Shown here piece by piece: positions 52,681 to 61,414 of a stretch of 64,000 bases of DNA. The notes beneath the pieces are model-generated. The model was not told the origin of the DNA, did not search any database, and saw only the letters and a program-made list of their open reading frames with translations. The position numbers and the translations under genes are program-made. Source of the stretch: Dysgonomonas sp. UBA7710 (GTDB lineage Bacteria; Bacteroidota; Bacteroidia; Bacteroidales; Dysgonomonadaceae); NCBI RefSeq assembly GCF_002482385.1, contig NZ_DLFW01000029.1:85732-149731 (forward strand), in the 5' to 3' direction. How positions within the stretch are numbered: the stretch's first letter is position 1; each line of letters begins with the position of its first letter.

Positions 52681-53208
52681 ATGTTGGAAAAAGATATCTT
52701 AACCATAATAACAGATCATTTGCCGCAGATAGTAGCTTCGGCAATTATAATTTTATTAACACCATCCTCAAAATATATTGTAGGTAAGATAATAAGAAAG
52801 TATGGTTCTCTTACTCTGAAGTCAGAACCCCGGACATTGCATATAATACAAGTAATAAATATCCTTATCAATTTCACATGCCTGGTTACCCTTGCTATAA
52901 TCTGGGGGGTACAACCGCAAAATATGCTGGTGGCTTTGTCTTCGATATTTGCTGTGATAGGTGTTGCCATGTTTGCTCAATGGTCTATCCTGAGCAATAT
53001 CACAGCCGGAATTATTATATTTTTTACTACCCCATTTAAGATTGGAGATGAGATTCATATCCTGGATAAGGATACTCCTATAGATGCTATAATAGAGAAT
53101 ATTCTGACATTTCATACTCATCTCAGAACAAAAGAAAATGAGCTTATAATCATACCAAACTCGCTCTTTTTACAAAAAATAGTTTCTGTGGGGAAAATGG
53201 AAAGATAA
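52681..53208 (+). CDS. Short MscS-family mechanosensitive channel protein
   Basis: The 175-residue protein has N-terminal membrane helices (about 12-30 and 58-78) and the pore/beta-domain core ALSSIFAVIGVAMFAQWSILSNITAGIIIFFTTPFKIGDEI. The MscS beta domain ends at LIIIPNSLFLQKIVSVG, without the large C-terminal cage of E. coli MscS (286 residues). Such short forms are common in Bacteroidota. It probably releases solutes during osmotic downshock. A strong terminator ends 14 bp upstream, leaving little space for its own promoter. Confidence 0.85.
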   Translation: MLEKDILTIITDHLPQIVASAIIILLTPSSKYIVGKIIRKYGSLTLKSEPRTLHIIQVINILINFTCLVTLAIIWGVQPQNMLVALSSIFAVIGVAMFAQWSILSNITAGIIIFFTTPFKIGDEIHILDKDTPIDAIIENILTFHTHLRTKENELIIIPNSLFLQKIVSVGKMER

Positions 53209-53242
53209 GATGTAGCAGAATATGTTAAGTAAATTTTTTTCC

Positions 53243-53250
53243 TATATTTG
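53243..53250 (+). promoter_or_regulatory. -7 promoter element (TATATTTG) of ssb
   Basis: It matches TAnnTTTG, 30 bp before the ssb start. The -33 region is T-rich without TTTG. Confidence 0.6.
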
Positions 53251-53280
53251 TGATATTATAAACAAAATGGATAGTAAAGT

Positions 53281-53739
53281 ATGTCAGTGAACAAAGTAAT
53301 ATTGATAGGAAATGTAGGGAAAGATCCTGATGTGAAATATTTTGATAATGGGAGCGTAGTCGCAAACTTTACTTTGGCCACCACCGAGAGAGGATACACT
53401 GCGGCTAACGGGACGCAGATCCCCGACCGTACCGAATGGCATAATATAGTTTGCTGGAGAGGTTTGGCAAAAGTTGCTGAACAGTTTGTGAAAAAAGGGA
53501 CTCAAGTATATGTTGAAGGTAAAATACGATCGCGCACATACGACGATGCCAACGGAATGAAACGTTATGTAAATGAGATATATGCAGATAATCTCGAACT
53601 ATTGGGCAGCCGTAGGAGAGAGGGAGGGGATGCAAATGAAAATATGCCGTATTCCCAGCCTGCAAACGAAACTTATCAATCGCCGAATTCATATAATTCT
53701 TCGAATAATATATCAGAGGAGGATGATTTGCCATTTTAA
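53281..53739 (+). CDS. ssb: Single-stranded DNA-binding protein
   Basis: The 152-residue protein has an OB fold (VNKVILIGNVGKDPDVKYFDNGSVVANFTLATTE, EWHNIVCWRGLAKVAEQFVKKGTQVYVEGKIRSRTY). A flexible Asn/Ser/Gln-rich linker leads to the acidic tip EEDDLPF that recruits replication and repair proteins. Confidence 0.97.
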   Translation: MSVNKVILIGNVGKDPDVKYFDNGSVVANFTLATTERGYTAANGTQIPDRTEWHNIVCWRGLAKVAEQFVKKGTQVYVEGKIRSRTYDDANGMKRYVNEIYADNLELLGSRRREGGDANENMPYSQPANETYQSPNSYNSSNNISEEDDLPF

Positions 53740-53864
53740 AAAAGATTATAATCTCGTAGAATGAGATTTATTGAATATATTAGACAGGTTAATACAAATA
53801 GGAGACTGTTTGCTTTAATCTGTTTTTATTTTAGGCCGCAGAACTATTTTCACATAGCTCATAT

Positions 53865-54449
53865 ATGGGAAAGCAAGCAATGTTGTTCTTAATCATCTGT
53901 TGTATATTTATTTCTTGTAATGAATATACGCCCAAACCTGTAGGATATCTGCGGATAGACAGGGAAGAGTCCGGAGTGGTTAGATTCGAACATGCTGCAT
54001 TCTCTTTCCGGTATCCGGTAAATGCACGGATAGAAGAAGTGAAGAAAAATGATGAATCCGGCTTTTGGTTCAATATCACATACCCTGCGTATGATGCGAT
54101 TTTATATTGTACATATCTTCCGGTCGATAAGAAGACGCTTTCCGGAGCATTGGAGGATAGTTATCAGCTGGCATATAGCCAGGCATTGAAGGCGAATGGT
54201 ATACAACAATCCCTGTTTACAGACTCTCTGCGCCATACATCGGGAATAATCTATGATATAAAAGGCTCGGTGGCAAGTCCTGTCCAATTTTATCTGACAG
54301 ATAATGCATCTAACTTTCTGAGAGGGTCATTGTATTTTAATCAACAGGTCAATTCCGATTCTATCGCTCCGGTAGTAGGATTTCTGCGGGAAGATATTGT
54401 TGCCATAATGGAATCTCTCGAATGGAAAAATACAAAAGCAGCGCGATGA
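53865..54449 (+). CDS. gldD: GldD-family gliding-motility/T9SS-associated lipoprotein
   Basis: The 194-residue protein has a lipoprotein signal (LIICCIFISC, then NEYTPKP). The GldD hallmark PKPVGYLRIDREES follows, with FSFRYPVNARIEE, FNITYPAYDAILYCTYLPV and VQFYLTDNASNFLRGSLYF. GldD is needed for gliding and protein secretion in flavobacteria. Its role in non-gliding Bacteroidales is unclear. In many genomes ssb is followed by gldE and gldD, from memory; here only 125 bp with no gldE remnant separate ssb from gldD. The stop overlaps the next start (ATGA). Confidence 0.88.
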   Translation: MGKQAMLFLIICCIFISCNEYTPKPVGYLRIDREESGVVRFEHAAFSFRYPVNARIEEVKKNDESGFWFNITYPAYDAILYCTYLPVDKKTLSGALEDSYQLAYSQALKANGIQQSLFTDSLRHTSGIIYDIKGSVASPVQFYLTDNASNFLRGSLYFNQQVNSDSIAPVVGFLREDIVAIMESLEWKNTKAAR

Positions 54450-55936
54450 AAGCTTCAAAAGCACTGATATACATCTGTCTGCTTATCTTCGGTGTTTCTT
54501 TATTTATATACCTCGACATTAGGAACACAAGTCTTTTGTACGACGATGTATATTCCATTTTCATGGCGAAAGCATCATATACTGATATTATAAATATAAC
54601 GGCATCAGATGTACACCCTCCGTTATATTATTGGTGTTTAAAATTTTTTAGCTCCCTTTTTGGAGAATCTCTCTTCTGTTTCAGAATATTTTCTACACTG
54701 GGTATTATTGCGGTTCTCCTTTTAGGCTGTTTTCCTATACGGCGTTTATTCGGAGATAAAACGGCCATTACTTTTATGCTGCTGATTATTATATTTCCGG
54801 TTACCCAGTATCTGGCAACAGAAATAAGGATGTATTCGTGGACAATGTTTTTTGTCTTGGCCTGTGCATTATCTGCTTATCAGGCTTTCGAAAAAGGAGG
54901 TAGGATGTGTTGGGGGGTATTTCTTGTAACAGGCCTTTGCGCAGCATATTTCCATAACTATGGGCTATTAAGTGTTTTTGGCATATATATACTTTTTTTC
55001 ATCATCCTGATACGGGCAAAAAAGAAACTGACTTATCTGATTCTTTGCGGAGTGTTATTCTCCATAGCTTATCTGCCATGGCTTATTCAATTGTGGGGGC
55101 AGGTCGATGCTGTTTCATCCGGTTATTGGATAAAGCCGTTAACCCTGAACGACTTATTTCTGCATATTTACTATTTCTATTCACCAAAGGAAATCTGGCA
55201 GCCGTTTACTTATTTTACGAAGGGACAAATGATGGCCGGATTAATAATTCTGATGGCGATACAATTAGTCCTGACAATAAAAGTTCTACTGTCCGATAAT
55301 ATAAAGAAAGACAAAATGCCATTGCTGGCTACCATTTTCTTTATTACATTTCTTTTTCCCGTAGCGATAGGGTTTATTATCTCTGTTACATACCTGCCAG
55401 TGCTGGTAACACGTTATATGACATGCTCATTTGGTCTTTTCGCTTTAAGTCTTGCTTTCGTCTTGGCAAGGGCTATGGAGTTTCCTAAATACAAGCAACT
55501 CTCATATGTGTTTTTATTTCTTCTGCTTTTTACCGGCGGGGTAAGACTTTATTCGGGGATGAATTATTATAATCGGACGGGATCGGCTTATCAGAGTATA
55601 AGGAATTTTATAAAGGGTGAAGGCAGAACGAAAACAACTCTTGTTGTAAACGATTTCTCATATCATGTCATGCCCCGGTTACAACTAATTGTCCCGGAAA
55701 ATGAATATATTGTCTTGACTGGTGAGAGAAAAGAGGATTTCCGGCCATTCCGCTTTCACGAAATAAAAGCGGAAGACTTTGTTACGGAAGAATTTATTCT
55801 GATACATCAGGATAGAGAAGCCATACAGGATGATTTCAGACAATACAGAGAATCGCTGGCTAACCGCTATATCGCTATTGATAGCCTCAATGCTACAGAT
55901 ATCCGCTTGTATCGTATGAGAAAGGTAACACCTTAG
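54446..55936 (+). CDS. GT-C family membrane glycosyltransferase (second paralogue)
   Basis: I start at ATG 54446, whose ATGA overlaps the gldD stop; an ATG at 54422 is possible. About 496 residues and ten or more membrane helices. The first periplasmic loop has the acidic pair in LLYDDVYSIFMA followed by ASDVHPPLYYWCLKFF, the clear DxHPPLYY pattern of ArnT/PMT-like GT-C enzymes. A small C-terminal domain ends IRLYRMRKV. It uses a polyprenyl-linked sugar to glycosylate an envelope acceptor, by inference from the family. Coupling to gldD suggests an envelope role. Confidence 0.78.
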   Translation: MKASKALIYICLLIFGVSLFIYLDIRNTSLLYDDVYSIFMAKASYTDIINITASDVHPPLYYWCLKFFSSLFGESLFCFRIFSTLGIIAVLLLGCFPIRRLFGDKTAITFMLLIIIFPVTQYLATEIRMYSWTMFFVLACALSAYQAFEKGGRMCWGVFLVTGLCAAYFHNYGLLSVFGIYILFFIILIRAKKKLTYLILCGVLFSIAYLPWLIQLWGQVDAVSSGYWIKPLTLNDLFLHIYYFYSPKEIWQPFTYFTKGQMMAGLIILMAIQLVLTIKVLLSDNIKKDKMPLLATIFFITFLFPVAIGFIISVTYLPVLVTRYMTCSFGLFALSLAFVLARAMEFPKYKQLSYVFLFLLLFTGGVRLYSGMNYYNRTGSAYQSIRNFIKGEGRTKTTLVVNDFSYHVMPRLQLIVPENEYIVLTGERKEDFRPFRFHEIKAEDFVTEEFILIHQDREAIQDDFRQYRESLANRYIAIDSLNATDIRLYRMRKVTP

Positions 55937-55960
55937 AATATTATAATGTTATTGAGAGAA

Positions 55961-56602
55961 TTTTATCTATGTAATTAGAGCCAATAACCATTAGCTGATA
56001 GTTCTTTGAAGTATTGATTGGCCCCTCCAATCTCCCCTTGGGGCAGGGCTGTTAAGTTCTCTACTTTGTTCCGTTATTTTCTGCTGTCATCCTGAGTGTA
56101 ACGAAGGATCCCGACCCTGAGGAACGAGATGTTTCACTCCGTTCAACATGACACAGAGGGTATAAAAATCAGAACTTAACAGCCCTACCCCAAAAGGGAG
56201 GCTACAAAGAGGGTAAAAAGTAATAGGTAGAAAAGGTGTTACTTTTACATACGCTTCGCTCCTGTGACCGTTGGTTGTTACTTTTTTGAAAATAGTTACA
56301 AGTAAACGAGATACGAGATACCAGTTGTTGACTGATGACTGTTAACTGATATATTTGTCACCTTTGTTACCTTTTTTGGAATAGTTACAAGTAGACAAGA
56401 TACGAGATACCAGTTGTTAACTGATGACTGTTAACTGTTCACTGAAAAAACTGTTACTTTTGTTACCTTTTTGGAGAAAGATACGAGATACAGGCTGTTA
56501 ACTACTCTCTGGCGAGATACTTCGTTTCTATCAGCATGACAAGCCGCAACACTGTTTACTGCTAACTGATATTTGTTGGCTATTAACTGAAAAAATGTTA
56601 CT
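55961..56602 (+). repeat. Composite intergenic repeat, copy C (about 640 bp)
   Basis: It occupies most of the 768-bp gap between 55936 and 56705. Module order follows copy A: the TTTATCTATGTAA lead-in, TTGATTGGCC, nested inverted-repeat element (56040-56191) and the shared segment at 56211-56380. Then come tandem units of about 90 bp at 56294-56376 and 56381-56474, each with an AAGATACGAGATAC-like word, TGACTGTTAACTG and TTTGTTACCTTTTT. The tail degrades after 56475. The rest of the gap holds the promoter of the next gene. Confidence 0.9.
56040..56191. repeat. Nested inverted-repeat element, second copy with core reversed
   Basis: Left end GGGCAGGGCTGTTAAGTTCT at 56041-56060. Right end AGAACTTAACAGCCCTACCC at 56171-56190, the reverse complement with one mismatch. 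The 110-bp core (56061-56170) matches the reverse complement of the core in copy A at about 95% by eye, while the outer repeat modules are in the same orientation in both copies. Confidence 0.85.
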
Positions 56603-56671
56603 TTTTATGCTCCAGGTATTCATAATGATTAAATGGCAAATGAAGCAAAGCATAGATTAAACATTTTTTCA

Positions 56672-56679
56672 TACCTTTG
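56672..56679 (+). promoter_or_regulatory. -7 promoter element (TACCTTTG) for the Nmad1 gene
   Basis: A full TAnnTTTG match 25 bp before the ATG at 56705. It shows that an upstream in-frame ATG at 56633 is not the start. Confidence 0.65.
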
Positions 56680-56704
56680 CACACTGAAAAATAGAGATAT
56701 TAAC

Positions 56705-57256
56705 ATGGCAGATACCAAAGCGCAATTTGAGAAAGTGATTGAGATATGCCGCACTCTTTTTGCTAAAAAGCTGAAAGATTACGGGGCATCGTGGCGAATC
56801 CTTCGCCCTCAATCGGTTACAGATCAGATTTTGATTAAGGCAAAACGGATAAGAAGTATCGAAGAAAAAGGTATAAGCCTTATCGATGAAGGTATTGCTC
56901 CCGAATTTATTGGTATTGTCAATTATGGTATTATAGGACTTATCCAACTCGAACTCGGATTTTCCGACAGTGTGGATTTGGGCGAAGATCAGGTTCTGGC
57001 CTTATATGATAAGCATATGACTCAAACCAAAGAGTTGATGTATGCAAAGAATCATGATTACGACGAGGCTTGGCGCGCTATGCGCATCAGTTCTTATACA
57101 GATCTTATTCTGACAAAAATATATAGGACAAAGCAGATAGAAGAGAATAAAGGCCAGACTATTGTCTCGGAAGGTATCGATGCCAACTATATGGATATGA
57201 TTAATTATTCGTTGTTCGGGCTTATCAAACTTGAATTTCCTGAGAGCGAAAACTAA
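56705..57256 (+). CDS. Nmad1/DUF1599-family protein (tandem duplicated domain)
   Basis: 183 residues from MADTKAQFEKV. The chain is two similar halves. The first contains KDYGASWRILRPQSVTDQ, IKAKRIRSIEEKG and INDEG-like segments ending VNYGIIGLIQLEL. The second contains HDYDEAWRAMRISSYTDL, KIYRTKQIEENKG and INYSLFGLIKLEF. This is the DUF1599 family, related to nucleotide-modification-associated/MazG-like all-helical proteins. Enzymatic activity is unknown. It leads a conserved Bacteroidales cluster with the MauE-like gene and tpiA. Confidence 0.88.
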   Translation: MADTKAQFEKVIEICRTLFAKKLKDYGASWRILRPQSVTDQILIKAKRIRSIEEKGISLIDEGIAPEFIGIVNYGIIGLIQLELGFSDSVDLGEDQVLALYDKHMTQTKELMYAKNHDYDEAWRAMRISSYTDLILTKIYRTKQIEENKGQTIVSEGIDANYMDMINYSLFGLIKLEFPESEN

Positions 57257-57263
57257 ATTGGGG

Positions 57264-58592
57264 ATGACTAAGAAGGATATTGGAATAAAGATATTAACAG
57301 AGGTTTCCAGGGTTATTCTCGGGATAACCTTTATTTTTTCCGGCTTTGTAAAAGCCGTAGACCCTTATGGCACGGCATATAAGATAGACGACTATTTTGC
57401 CGCGTTTAACCTTTCTTCGCTAACCTTCTTTTCTCTTCCGCTTTCGGCTTTACAGAGCATAGTCGAATTTGCAATGGGAGCCTGTATGCTGTTCGGGCTT
57501 TATCGCCGTTGGAATTCGCGCCTTACATTGGTGGTTATGGTATTTATGACCATCCTTACGCTTTATCTTGCCATTGCCGACCCTGTAGAAGATTGCGGGT
57601 GTTTCGGAGATGCACTGGTTATCACCAACTGGCAAACGTTTTATAAGAATATAGTATTGCTGATATGTTCCATTATTGTATTCCGGTATTGCGAGAGGAT
57701 AAGCAACTTCTTTACAGGTAAGACTTACTGGCTGGCATTTCTGTACATACTTATTTTTATCAGTTTATTTGTATTCCGCAATTATATATATGAGCCGTTG
57801 TTTGATTTCCGTCCATACAAAATAGGGGCGTCTATTTCTGAACAAATGGGAGTGGAAGAAGGCAAGGGCCGAGAAGAGGTATCGATGCTGGTTTATGCCA
57901 AAGATGGGGTGGAAAAAGAATTTACGGAGGAGAATTATCCATGGGAAGACAGTACCTGGGTCTTTGTCAGGATGGAAACCAAAGTGCTGAAAGAAGGTGT
58001 GGCATCAAAGATAAAGGATTTCGTGATAACTGAACTCTTCTTTGATGCAAAGAAGACCGAGGTTGTAGGCCGGACCGATATTACGAATGATATTTTGTCG
58101 GATAGCGGCTATGTATTCCTGATGCTTTCCCCGTCACTCGAAGATATGAGTACATGGTATCTCAGCGACTATGAAGATGTGAGTAATTACGCTGATTACA
58201 GAGGATATAAATTCTATTGTGTAACATCGTCCACTACAGATGAAATACTGCGCTGGTCGAAAGAAAACGTTATCAATTTTAAATTCTGTACAATGGACGA
58301 ACGGGCTATAAAGACTATTGTACGTTCCAATCCGGGAATGATATTGCTGAAAAACGGGGTGGTAATCAACAAGTGGGCGAATGTCGAAGTTCCTGCCGAA
58401 GAAGACTTGATAAAACCTTTGGAAGAATTGCCTCATGGGCAGTTAATAGATACGGATAGGCAGGATAAAAAGAATCTCTTTTATATAAGTGCAGTTTTCA
58501 TTTTGCCTTTGCTCGGTCTAAAAGGGCTGGACTTCCTGTTTTTCAGACGGAGAAAGAAAAAGGAGGAAGCACAGGAGGAAACCGAAGTGTAA
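57264..58592 (+). CDS. DoxX/MauE-like membrane protein with C-terminal soluble domain
   Basis: The start at ATG 57264 (MTKKDIGIKI), 7 bp after the previous stop, gives 442 residues. Four membrane helices occupy about 1-165, with the MauE/DoxX motif GFVKAVDPYGTAYKIDDYF and the Cys motif DPVEDCGCFGD. A fifth helix leads to a periplasmic domain (about 190-410) and a C-terminal membrane anchor with a Lys/Arg/Glu tail. MauE-type proteins are linked to disulfide or redox handling; the function here is not established. Confidence 0.8.
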   Translation: MTKKDIGIKILTEVSRVILGITFIFSGFVKAVDPYGTAYKIDDYFAAFNLSSLTFFSLPLSALQSIVEFAMGACMLFGLYRRWNSRLTLVVMVFMTILTLYLAIADPVEDCGCFGDALVITNWQTFYKNIVLLICSIIVFRYCERISNFFTGKTYWLAFLYILIFISLFVFRNYIYEPLFDFRPYKIGASISEQMGVEEGKGREEVSMLVYAKDGVEKEFTEENYPWEDSTWVFVRMETKVLKEGVASKIKDFVITELFFDAKKTEVVGRTDITNDILSDSGYVFLMLSPSLEDMSTWYLSDYEDVSNYADYRGYKFYCVTSSTTDEILRWSKENVINFKFCTMDERAIKTIVRSNPGMILLKNGVVINKWANVEVPAEEDLIKPLEELPHGQLIDTDRQDKKNLFYISAVFILPLLGLKGLDFLFFRRRKKKEEAQEETEV

Positions 58593-58627
58593 ATTCAGTA
58601 TAATAATATAAATAAAACGCTTTAATT

Positions 58628-59374
58628 ATGAGAAAGAACATTGTTGCAGGAAACTGGAAAATGAATAAGAACTTACAGGAAGGAGTCGCTTTTGCAAAAG
58701 ACCTGGAAGCTGCTTTGGCAGGTAAAACATTGAAATGTGATGTAATTATCGGTACTCCGTTTATCCATCTGGCTAGCGTTGCATCATCTACTAAACTAGG
58801 AGTCGCTGCACAAAACTGCGCAGATAAGGCTTCAGGAGCTTATACGGGAGAAGTGTCGGCTGCCATGGTGGCGTCTACCGGTGCAAAATATGTTATTCTT
58901 GGACACTCTGAACGCCGTACATATTACGGAGAAACAGATGCTATCCTGAAAGAGAAAGTATTGCTTGCATTGGCAAATGGTCTTAGCCCTATTTTCTGTA
59001 TTGGTGAGACTAAAGATGAAAGAGAAAAAAATGTGCATTTCGATGTAGTTAAAAAACAAACAGTAGATGCATTATTCGAACTTTCGGCTGAAGATTTCTC
59101 TAAAATCGTTATGGCTTACGAACCGGTTTGGGCTATTGGTACAGGTCTTACAGCTACATCAGCTCAGGCTCAGGAAATGCATGCTTACATCCGTCAGACT
59201 ATCGCAGATAAGTATGGTAAAGAAGTAGCCGATAACACTTCTATCCTTTATGGAGGTAGTGCGAATGGTGGTAATGCAAAAGAATTGTTCGCATGTCCGG
59301 ATATTGACGGCGGACTTATCGGAGGCGCTTCTCTCGATGTAGAGAAATTTATCCCTGTTATTGAAGGATTCTAA
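58628..59374 (+). CDS. tpiA: Triosephosphate isomerase
   Basis: The 248-residue protein shows NWKMNKNLQEG (catalytic Lys), LGHSERRTYYGE (His93) and AYEPVWAIGTGLTA (Glu165), then LYGGSANGGNAKEL and GGLIGGASL at the phosphate site. It interconverts dihydroxyacetone phosphate and glyceraldehyde 3-phosphate in glycolysis. Confidence 0.98.
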   Translation: MRKNIVAGNWKMNKNLQEGVAFAKDLEAALAGKTLKCDVIIGTPFIHLASVASSTKLGVAAQNCADKASGAYTGEVSAAMVASTGAKYVILGHSERRTYYGETDAILKEKVLLALANGLSPIFCIGETKDEREKNVHFDVVKKQTVDALFELSAEDFSKIVMAYEPVWAIGTGLTATSAQAQEMHAYIRQTIADKYGKEVADNTSILYGGSANGGNAKELFACPDIDGGLIGGASLDVEKFIPVIEGF

Positions 59375-59386
59375 TCCGGCACTATA

Positions 59387-59424
59387 AATTGCAGGGCTGG
59401 AGACAGTTCCTGCAATTGCTTTTA
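59387..59424 (+). terminator. Hairpin after tpiA
   Basis: AATTGCAGG (59387-59395) pairs with CCTGCAATT (59409-59417), followed by GCTTTT. It is a short terminator or attenuator before the SPOR gene. Confidence 0.6.
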
Positions 59425-59512
59425 AATAAAAAGGACTATCCGGAGCCGCATAAAACTATAAGCATTAATTATTGTTATACTTGGACGGACGATAAACCTC
59501 AAATAAATCAGT

Positions 59513-60016
59513 ATGAAAAAAAGTCTTTATATCTTTCTTGTTCTGTGCCTGTTTTCCGGTTTTGCATTAGCACAGGATGATAATAAAACGATTATAGATG
59601 AACTGAATTCATCTAGATGGGGACAAGGAAATATTAAAGTGATGCAGGACGAAGCTATACAGAATATACTGGGGGTTCGTCAGGTTACTGTTATAGATAC
59701 TACAAAAACCTTGGGAGTCATCGACCCTACGGTCAATTTCACAAAAGTGAGAGGCTTTAAGATTCAGGTCTTCTCGGGCAATAACCAACAACGCTCGAAG
59801 AGGGAAGCCGAATCGAAACAGGCGCAAGTTAAATCTGCTTTCCCTGAGCTGGAAACAGTAGTAAGTTTTCAGTCTCCATTCTGGCGTTTGCGTGTCGGCA
59901 ATTTTACAAGCAGGGCAGATGCAGATGCAGTGCTTAGAGAGATGAAAAAAACATTCCCGGCCTTTGGGCGGGAGATGTATATTGTGCCGGATGTTGTGAA
60001 AAAACCGGTACAATAA
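59513..60016 (+). CDS. Exported SPOR-domain protein
   Basis: The 167-residue protein has a signal peptide (MKKSLYIFLVLCLFSGFALA). The C-terminal SPOR domain (about 82-160) has KVRGFKIQVFSGNNQQRSKREAE, FWRLRVGNFTSRADADAVL and FPAFGREMYIVPD. SPOR domains bind denuded glycan strands of septal peptidoglycan, so a cell-division or wall role is likely. Confidence 0.9.
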   Translation: MKKSLYIFLVLCLFSGFALAQDDNKTIIDELNSSRWGQGNIKVMQDEAIQNILGVRQVTVIDTTKTLGVIDPTVNFTKVRGFKIQVFSGNNQQRSKREAESKQAQVKSAFPELETVVSFQSPFWRLRVGNFTSRADADAVLREMKKTFPAFGREMYIVPDVVKKPVQ

Positions 60017-60052
60017 ACAACTAATTTAAATCAGACGATAAAAATCTTCACA

Positions 60053-60616
60053 ATGCAAGAAGAACAAAATATAGAGCTGCTGGCAAAGCATTACAAGGAA
60101 ATTATAACCCTGTTGGGTGAAAATGCGGATAGGGAGGGGTTATTAAGTACCCCGGTAAGAGTCGCAAAAGCTATGCAGTTTTTGACTAAGGGGTATCACG
60201 AAGACCCTGAAGAAATCCTGAGAAAAGCTTTCTTTAAAGAAGATTACAGGCAAATGGTCATAGTCAAAGATATTGATTTTTATTCCATGTGCGAACACCA
60301 TATGCTGCCCTTTTGGGGAAAGGCTCATGTAGCCTATATCCCGAATGGCTATATCACGGGGCTTAGTAAGATTGCCCGTGTGGTAGATGTCTTTGCCCGA
60401 CGCCTGCAGGTTCAGGAACGCATGACCCTCCAGATAAAGGAGTGTATACAGAAAACGCTTAACCCGCTCGGTGTCATGGTGGTGATAGAGGCTCAGCATA
60501 TGTGTATGCAGATGCGGGGCGTGGAGAAGCAGAATTCGACAACTACCACTTCCGACTTCACCGGAGTATTTAATCAGGCAAAGACCCGCGAAGAGTTTAT
60601 CAATCTTATCCGATAA
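60053..60616 (+). CDS. folE: GTP cyclohydrolase I (FolE type)
   Basis: The 187-residue protein has Zn ligands C80 and H83 in SMCEHHMLPFWGKAHVAY, C151 in QHMCMQMRGV, and the GTP-site segment LSKIARVVDVFARRLQVQERMT. It converts GTP to dihydroneopterin triphosphate, the first step of tetrahydrofolate synthesis. Confidence 0.97.
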   Translation: MQEEQNIELLAKHYKEIITLLGENADREGLLSTPVRVAKAMQFLTKGYHEDPEEILRKAFFKEDYRQMVIVKDIDFYSMCEHHMLPFWGKAHVAYIPNGYITGLSKIARVVDVFARRLQVQERMTLQIKECIQKTLNPLGVMVVIEAQHMCMQMRGVEKQNSTTTTSDFTGVFNQAKTREEFINLIR

Positions 60617-60697
60617 AATCAGATGAACAAAAGATAAATGAATACGAGGTTTTTCCGGCAAGCGGAGTAACCTCGTTCTTAATTTAGAGCTAAAGAT

Positions 60698-61348
60698 ATG
60701 TACCTATACAATATTCATACACATAAAGCAGGGCCGGAAGAAATTGGCGGATATAAGGTACAATACATATTGAATACTTCACCAAGAGACTATAAAGAGG
60801 AGATTCTGGCATCTGATAATATCCGGTTCTCATGCGGTGTACATCCTTGGGATGCTGATAATGCAGGAGATCAATTGGCTCGATTGGGTGAAATAGTTGG
60901 GCAAAAGCAGGTTTTCGCTATCGGAGAAACCGGGCTGGATAAATTGAAGGGCCCTGATATGAATGTTCAGGAACAGGTGTTCAGGCAGCAGATCGAGTTG
61001 GCAATAAGCGTAAATAAGCCTTTGATAATTCACTGTGTAAAAGCCTGGGACCTATTGATGGCTTTATATAAGGAATATAAGTCAGATATTCCATGGATAA
61101 TTCATGGGTATAGAGGAAATACCGAGCAAACAAAACAACTTGTGCGATTTGGTTTCAAATTCTCTGTAGGAGAGTTCTTTAACGGAGAAGCAATACGATA
61201 TATCCCATTAGATTCTCTTTTTTGCGAAACAGATATGTCTGAAATTTCTATTTGTAAGGTGTATGAAGATATTTCGTCAATATTGGGCCTTTCATTTAAT
61301 CAATTTGTCGAAATTGTTGCCGATAATTTCAGTATTATCTCTAAATAG
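60698..61348 (+). CDS. TatD-family metal-dependent hydrolase
   Basis: The 216-residue protein is shorter than the usual 255-265 residues. It retains the metal ligands: HTH near the N-terminus (NIHTHKAG), Glu in IGETGLDK, His in IIHCVKAW and IIHGYRGN, and Asp in FCETDMSE. Such proteins are Mg-dependent DNases or deacylase-like enzymes; the substrate is not readable. Confidence 0.85.
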   Translation: MYLYNIHTHKAGPEEIGGYKVQYILNTSPRDYKEEILASDNIRFSCGVHPWDADNAGDQLARLGEIVGQKQVFAIGETGLDKLKGPDMNVQEQVFRQQIELAISVNKPLIIHCVKAWDLLMALYKEYKSDIPWIIHGYRGNTEQTKQLVRFGFKFSVGEFFNGEAIRYIPLDSLFCETDMSEISICKVYEDISSILGLSFNQFVEIVADNFSIISK

Positions 61349-61414
61349 TTGACAAAATTATATTGTGTATTATTAAATTCATTATTTTTACAGATTCAAA
61401 GATTACAAATTGAG

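Noticed and set aside
53761..53895. A 44-codon frame between ssb and gldD, considered as a gldE remnant
   Set aside because: The translation (MRFIEYIRQVNTNRR...) shows no CBS or transporter-associated motif and overlaps the gldD start.
56633..56704. A 24-codon upstream extension of the Nmad1 gene
   Set aside because: It includes the -7 promoter TACCTTTG at 56672 and repeat-tract sequence, and has no family similarity.
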